32,747 nt of DNA, taken from assembly GCA_945923775.1 (NCBI GenBank), contig CAMELR010000029.1:1-32747 (forward strand), written 5' to 3'. This document shows positions 31,016-32,747 of this stretch, piece after piece. The stretch is from an uncultured Clostridia bacterium. GTDB taxonomy: Bacteria > Bacillota > Clostridia > Oscillospirales > Ruminococcaceae. The notes beneath the pieces are model-generated. The model searched no databases. It saw only the letters and a list, made by a program, of their open reading frames with translations, and was not told the origin of the DNA. The translations under genes were made by a program, and so were the position numbers. Position 1 is the stretch's first letter. Every line of letters starts with the position of its first letter.

Positions 31016-31044
31016 ATTTTATCATATATTATAAGAAAAATCAA
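31016..31044 (-). promoter_or_regulatory. Promoter of the ATPase-helicase-yfcE-whiA operon
   Basis: On the minus strand TTGATT (31044-31039), 17 bp, TAAAAT (31021-31016), 40 bp before the ATPase start. From here to the groES promoter (31045-31173) nothing else is recognisable. Confidence 0.65.
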
Positions 31045-31173
31045 TAAAAATCAGCGCGAATTATGATACATTTAGGAGCCTGTCGTTTGTGCAAATTTAC
31101 CTAAATCGGGTATGCATAATTATTAAAAACACTGCATGTTTCACGAAATTGCAAAAAAAAGCCGGTTTACCCC

Positions 31174-32747
<1,574 letters not shown>

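Overview
The window reads as chromosomal DNA of a moderately GC-rich, spore-forming member of the Clostridia, most likely an Oscillospiraceae/Ruminococcus-type gut bacterium. The reasons are: a SpoIIE phosphatase and a SpoIID-type protein; classic Firmicutes RNA regulation (tryptophan T-box, SAM-I, tetrahydrofolate riboswitch); a perfect HrcA/CIRCE operator before groESL; a BirA-type biotin operator; and WhiA. Most promoters are near-consensus sigma-A sites with 16-18 bp spacers. The species assignment is inference; no rRNA or tRNA gene is visible.

Layout. 1-239 is intergenic with part of a dispersed hairpin repeat. 240-2040 (minus) is an ABC ATPase/permease pair. 2083-2426 (minus) is rpmB with promoter and terminator. 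2559-3985 (minus) is trpS behind a T-box. 3990-5524 (minus) is a DUF389 membrane protein, divergent from 5556-9800 (plus): an aminotransferase, a zinc-ribbon/Sel1-repeat protein, a small TerY-C-like cysteine protein and an atypical protein kinase. 9836-11364 is a MATE exporter behind a terminator-containing leader that holds a small ORF. 11415-14101 is a 13-codon ORF, a disordered/Ig-like protein and a SpoIID-like protein with three peptidoglycan-binding repeats. 14107-14389 is a hairpin-rich element, followed by thioredoxin (minus). 14946-19591 (plus) is pfkA, THF riboswitch-folT, proC, a glycosyltransferase and bioY. 19654-21523 (minus) is rsmA, a dCMP deaminase and a TPR protein. 21744-23999 (plus) is spoIIE. 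24079-24323 is a second hairpin-rich element. 24349-25831 (minus) is SAM-I-metK. 25911-31044 (minus) is a tight four-gene operon: BrxD/DUF2791-like ATPase, Lhr-like helicase, YfcE-like phosphoesterase, WhiA. 31174 to the end is CIRCE-groES-groEL (groEL cut by the window edge).

Most of the window is housekeeping. Four parts are unusual. (1) Dispersed composite hairpin elements with terminal inverted repeats occur in at least three places. (2) A kinase / TerY-C-like / Sel1 signalling set has a degenerate kinase catalytic loop. (3) An orphan pair resembling BrxD and BrxHI of BREX phage defence is built into an operon with a phosphoesterase and WhiA, with no BrxC, PglZ or methyltransferase nearby. 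(4) A candidate attenuator precedes the MATE gene, with an upstream ORF running through the terminator. Items 2 and 3 both resemble parts of Ter-type stress/defence networks, but their link is inference only.
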